A DNA stretch of 6,289 nt, taken from positions 1 to 6,289 of the forward strand of contig CAZFWV010000384.1 of assembly GCA_964522605.1 (NCBI GenBank). The letters run 5' to 3'. Below, one piece after another: positions 5,306 to 6,289 of this stretch. Position 1 is the stretch's first letter. Each line of letters starts with the position of its first letter. The translations under genes were made by a program, and so were the position numbers. The DNA comes from CAVZLD01 sp964522605 (GTDB lineage Bacteria > Planctomycetota > Planctomycetia > Pirellulales > Pirellulaceae). Under the pieces are notes generated by a model, which saw nothing but the letters and a program-made list of their open reading frames with translations, made no database searches and had not been told where the DNA came from.

Positions 5306-6289
5306 CTCTGGCTGGAAGATGTCCCGGAACCCCAAGTGGGCGTCAACGATGTCTTGATCAAGATCGATCGCACGGGGATCTGTGGTACCGATCTGCACAT
5401 CTACAAATGGGACGCCTGGGCCCAGAAGACGATTCCCGTCCCCATGGTGGTGGGACATGAGTTTGTCGGAGAAGTCGTGGAGGTCGGTTCCAACGTGAGC
5501 GATTTCCATCCGGGCGAGATCGTCAGTGGCGAAGGACATGTCGTCTGCGGCCGCTGCCGCAACTGTCTCGCCGGTCGACGCCATCTCTGTGCGGACACGA
5601 AGGGCATTGGTGTAAACCGCCCGGGCGCCTTCGCCGAGTATCTGGCTCTTCCAATGACCAATGTTTGGCACCATGCCCCGACAATCGACCGCGATGTGGC
5701 TTCGATCTTCGATCCTTTCGGCAACGCGGTGCACACCGCGCTGTCGTTCAACGTACTGGGGGAAGACGTGCTGGTCACCGGCGCCGGACCGATCGGGTTG
5801 ATGGCCGCTTCAGTCGTCCGACACGCCGGCGCCCGTTACGTGGTCGTCACCGACGTCAATCCCTACCGATTGGAGTTGGCAAAGAAGATGGGCGCCACGC
5901 GCGTGGTGGATGCACGCACCGAACGCCTTGTCGATGTACAACGGGAACTGGATATGCACGAGGGTTTCGATGTCGGACTGGAGATGTCCGGCAGCGCGGA
6001 TGCCTTTCGAGAAATGCTGGAAAACATGTGCCACGGGGGCAAGATCGCCATGCTCGGAATTCCCGCCGAGCCGATGGCGATCGACTGGAATACGGTCGTC
6101 TTCAACATGCTCACGATCAAGGGAATCTACGGTCGTGAGATGTACGAGACGTGGTACAAAATGACCGTGATGCTCCAGAGTGGCCTGGATATCCAACCTG
6201 TGATCACGCATCGCTACCACTTCACAGAGTTCGAGAAGGGCTTCGAAGTCATGCGTGACGGCAATTCCGGCAAGGTGATTCTGTATTGG
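5270..6289 (+). CDS. tdh: L-threonine 3-dehydrogenase (3' end just beyond the window)
   Basis: A zinc- and NAD-dependent medium-chain dehydrogenase that oxidises L-threonine to 2-amino-3-ketobutyrate, which Kbl then splits to glycine and acetyl-CoA. The frame is open through 340 codons to the last base and ends GKVILYW. The E. coli protein ends GKVILSWD at 341 residues, so only about one codon and the stop should be missing. Catalytic zinc ligands C38 (ICGTD) and H63/E64 (GHE) are present. So are the structural-zinc cysteines C93, C96, C99 and C107, H90 in the SGEGH motif, the Rossmann GAGPIG (171-176) with NAD-selecting D195, and FDPFGNAVHTALSF (147-160). Resemblance to E. coli Tdh as I remember it is high throughout. 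The ATG at 5270 has GAGGA four bases upstream and lies 21 bases after the putA stop, with no terminator between, so the genes are probably one operon. kbl would be an expected next gene but is out of view. Confidence 0.97.
   Translation, partial: MKALVKRHSQPGLWLEDVPEPQVGVNDVLIKIDRTGICGTDLHIYKWDAWAQKTIPVPMVVGHEFVGEVVEVGSNVSDFHPGEIVSGEGHVVCGRCRNCLAGRRHLCADTKGIGVNRPGAFAEYLALPMTNVWHHAPTIDRDVASIFDPFGNAVHTALSFNVLGEDVLVTGAGPIGLMAASVVRHAGARYVVVTDVNPYRLELAKKMGATRVVDARTERLVDVQRELDMHEGFDVGLEMSGSADAFREMLENMCHGGKIAMLGIPAEPMAIDWNTVVFNMLTIKGIYGREMYETWYKMTVMLQSGLDIQPVITHRYHFTEFEKGFEVMRDGNSGKVILYW

Noticed and set aside
5069..5734. A 221-codon minus-strand frame spanning the putA-tdh junction
   Set aside because: Antisense to the conserved PutA C-terminus and Tdh N-terminus, both with intact motifs on the plus strand.

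Overview
The window carries four protein-coding genes: galactokinase (galK, +), an XRE-cupin transcriptional regulator (-), a two-domain proline-catabolic PutA (+) and L-threonine 3-dehydrogenase (tdh, +). The tdh gene is cut by the window edge right at its 3' end. Base composition is GC-rich (around 60% by eye). The hairpin-rich repeat at the left edge, with its CGGACGC-TCC-GCGTCCG stem and GGGAGAG blocks, resembles intergenic repeats I remember from Planctomycetota. The short type of PutA also fits that group. The taxonomic guess is inference only.

Layout. Positions 1-139 are a string of short hairpins bounded by near-perfect inverted ends (TTCACTCTC / GAGGGTGAA), probably a dispersed intergenic repeat entering from the left. 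Positions 140-240 are the galK leader, with a TATAAA box and an AGGA Shine-Dalgarno. galK runs 241-1455 and converges on the regulator gene (1486-2085, minus). The 30-base gap between their stop codons is almost entirely one 8-bp-stem hairpin. The regulator is divergent from putA (2261-5248), and the 175-base gap between them holds a candidate promoter and two imperfect palindromes. tdh (5270-6289+) follows putA after 21 bases with its own Shine-Dalgarno and no terminator, so putA-tdh looks like one transcript.

Function. PutA oxidises proline to glutamate in two steps: an FAD proline dehydrogenase, then an NAD-dependent glutamate-semialdehyde dehydrogenase. Tdh oxidises threonine to 2-amino-3-ketobutyrate. 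The pair is therefore an amino-acid catabolic operon. This PutA lacks the N-terminal ribbon-helix-helix that lets enterobacterial PutA repress its own gene. The divergent XRE-cupin protein is the obvious candidate regulator, though nothing in the sequence proves it. galK is a stand-alone sugar kinase gene with no visible functional link to the others.

I see no clearly novel system. The points most worth following up are the left-edge repeat, the putative regulator/operator arrangement, and a 41-codon stretch in the regulator-putA gap that has coding-like base periodicity.
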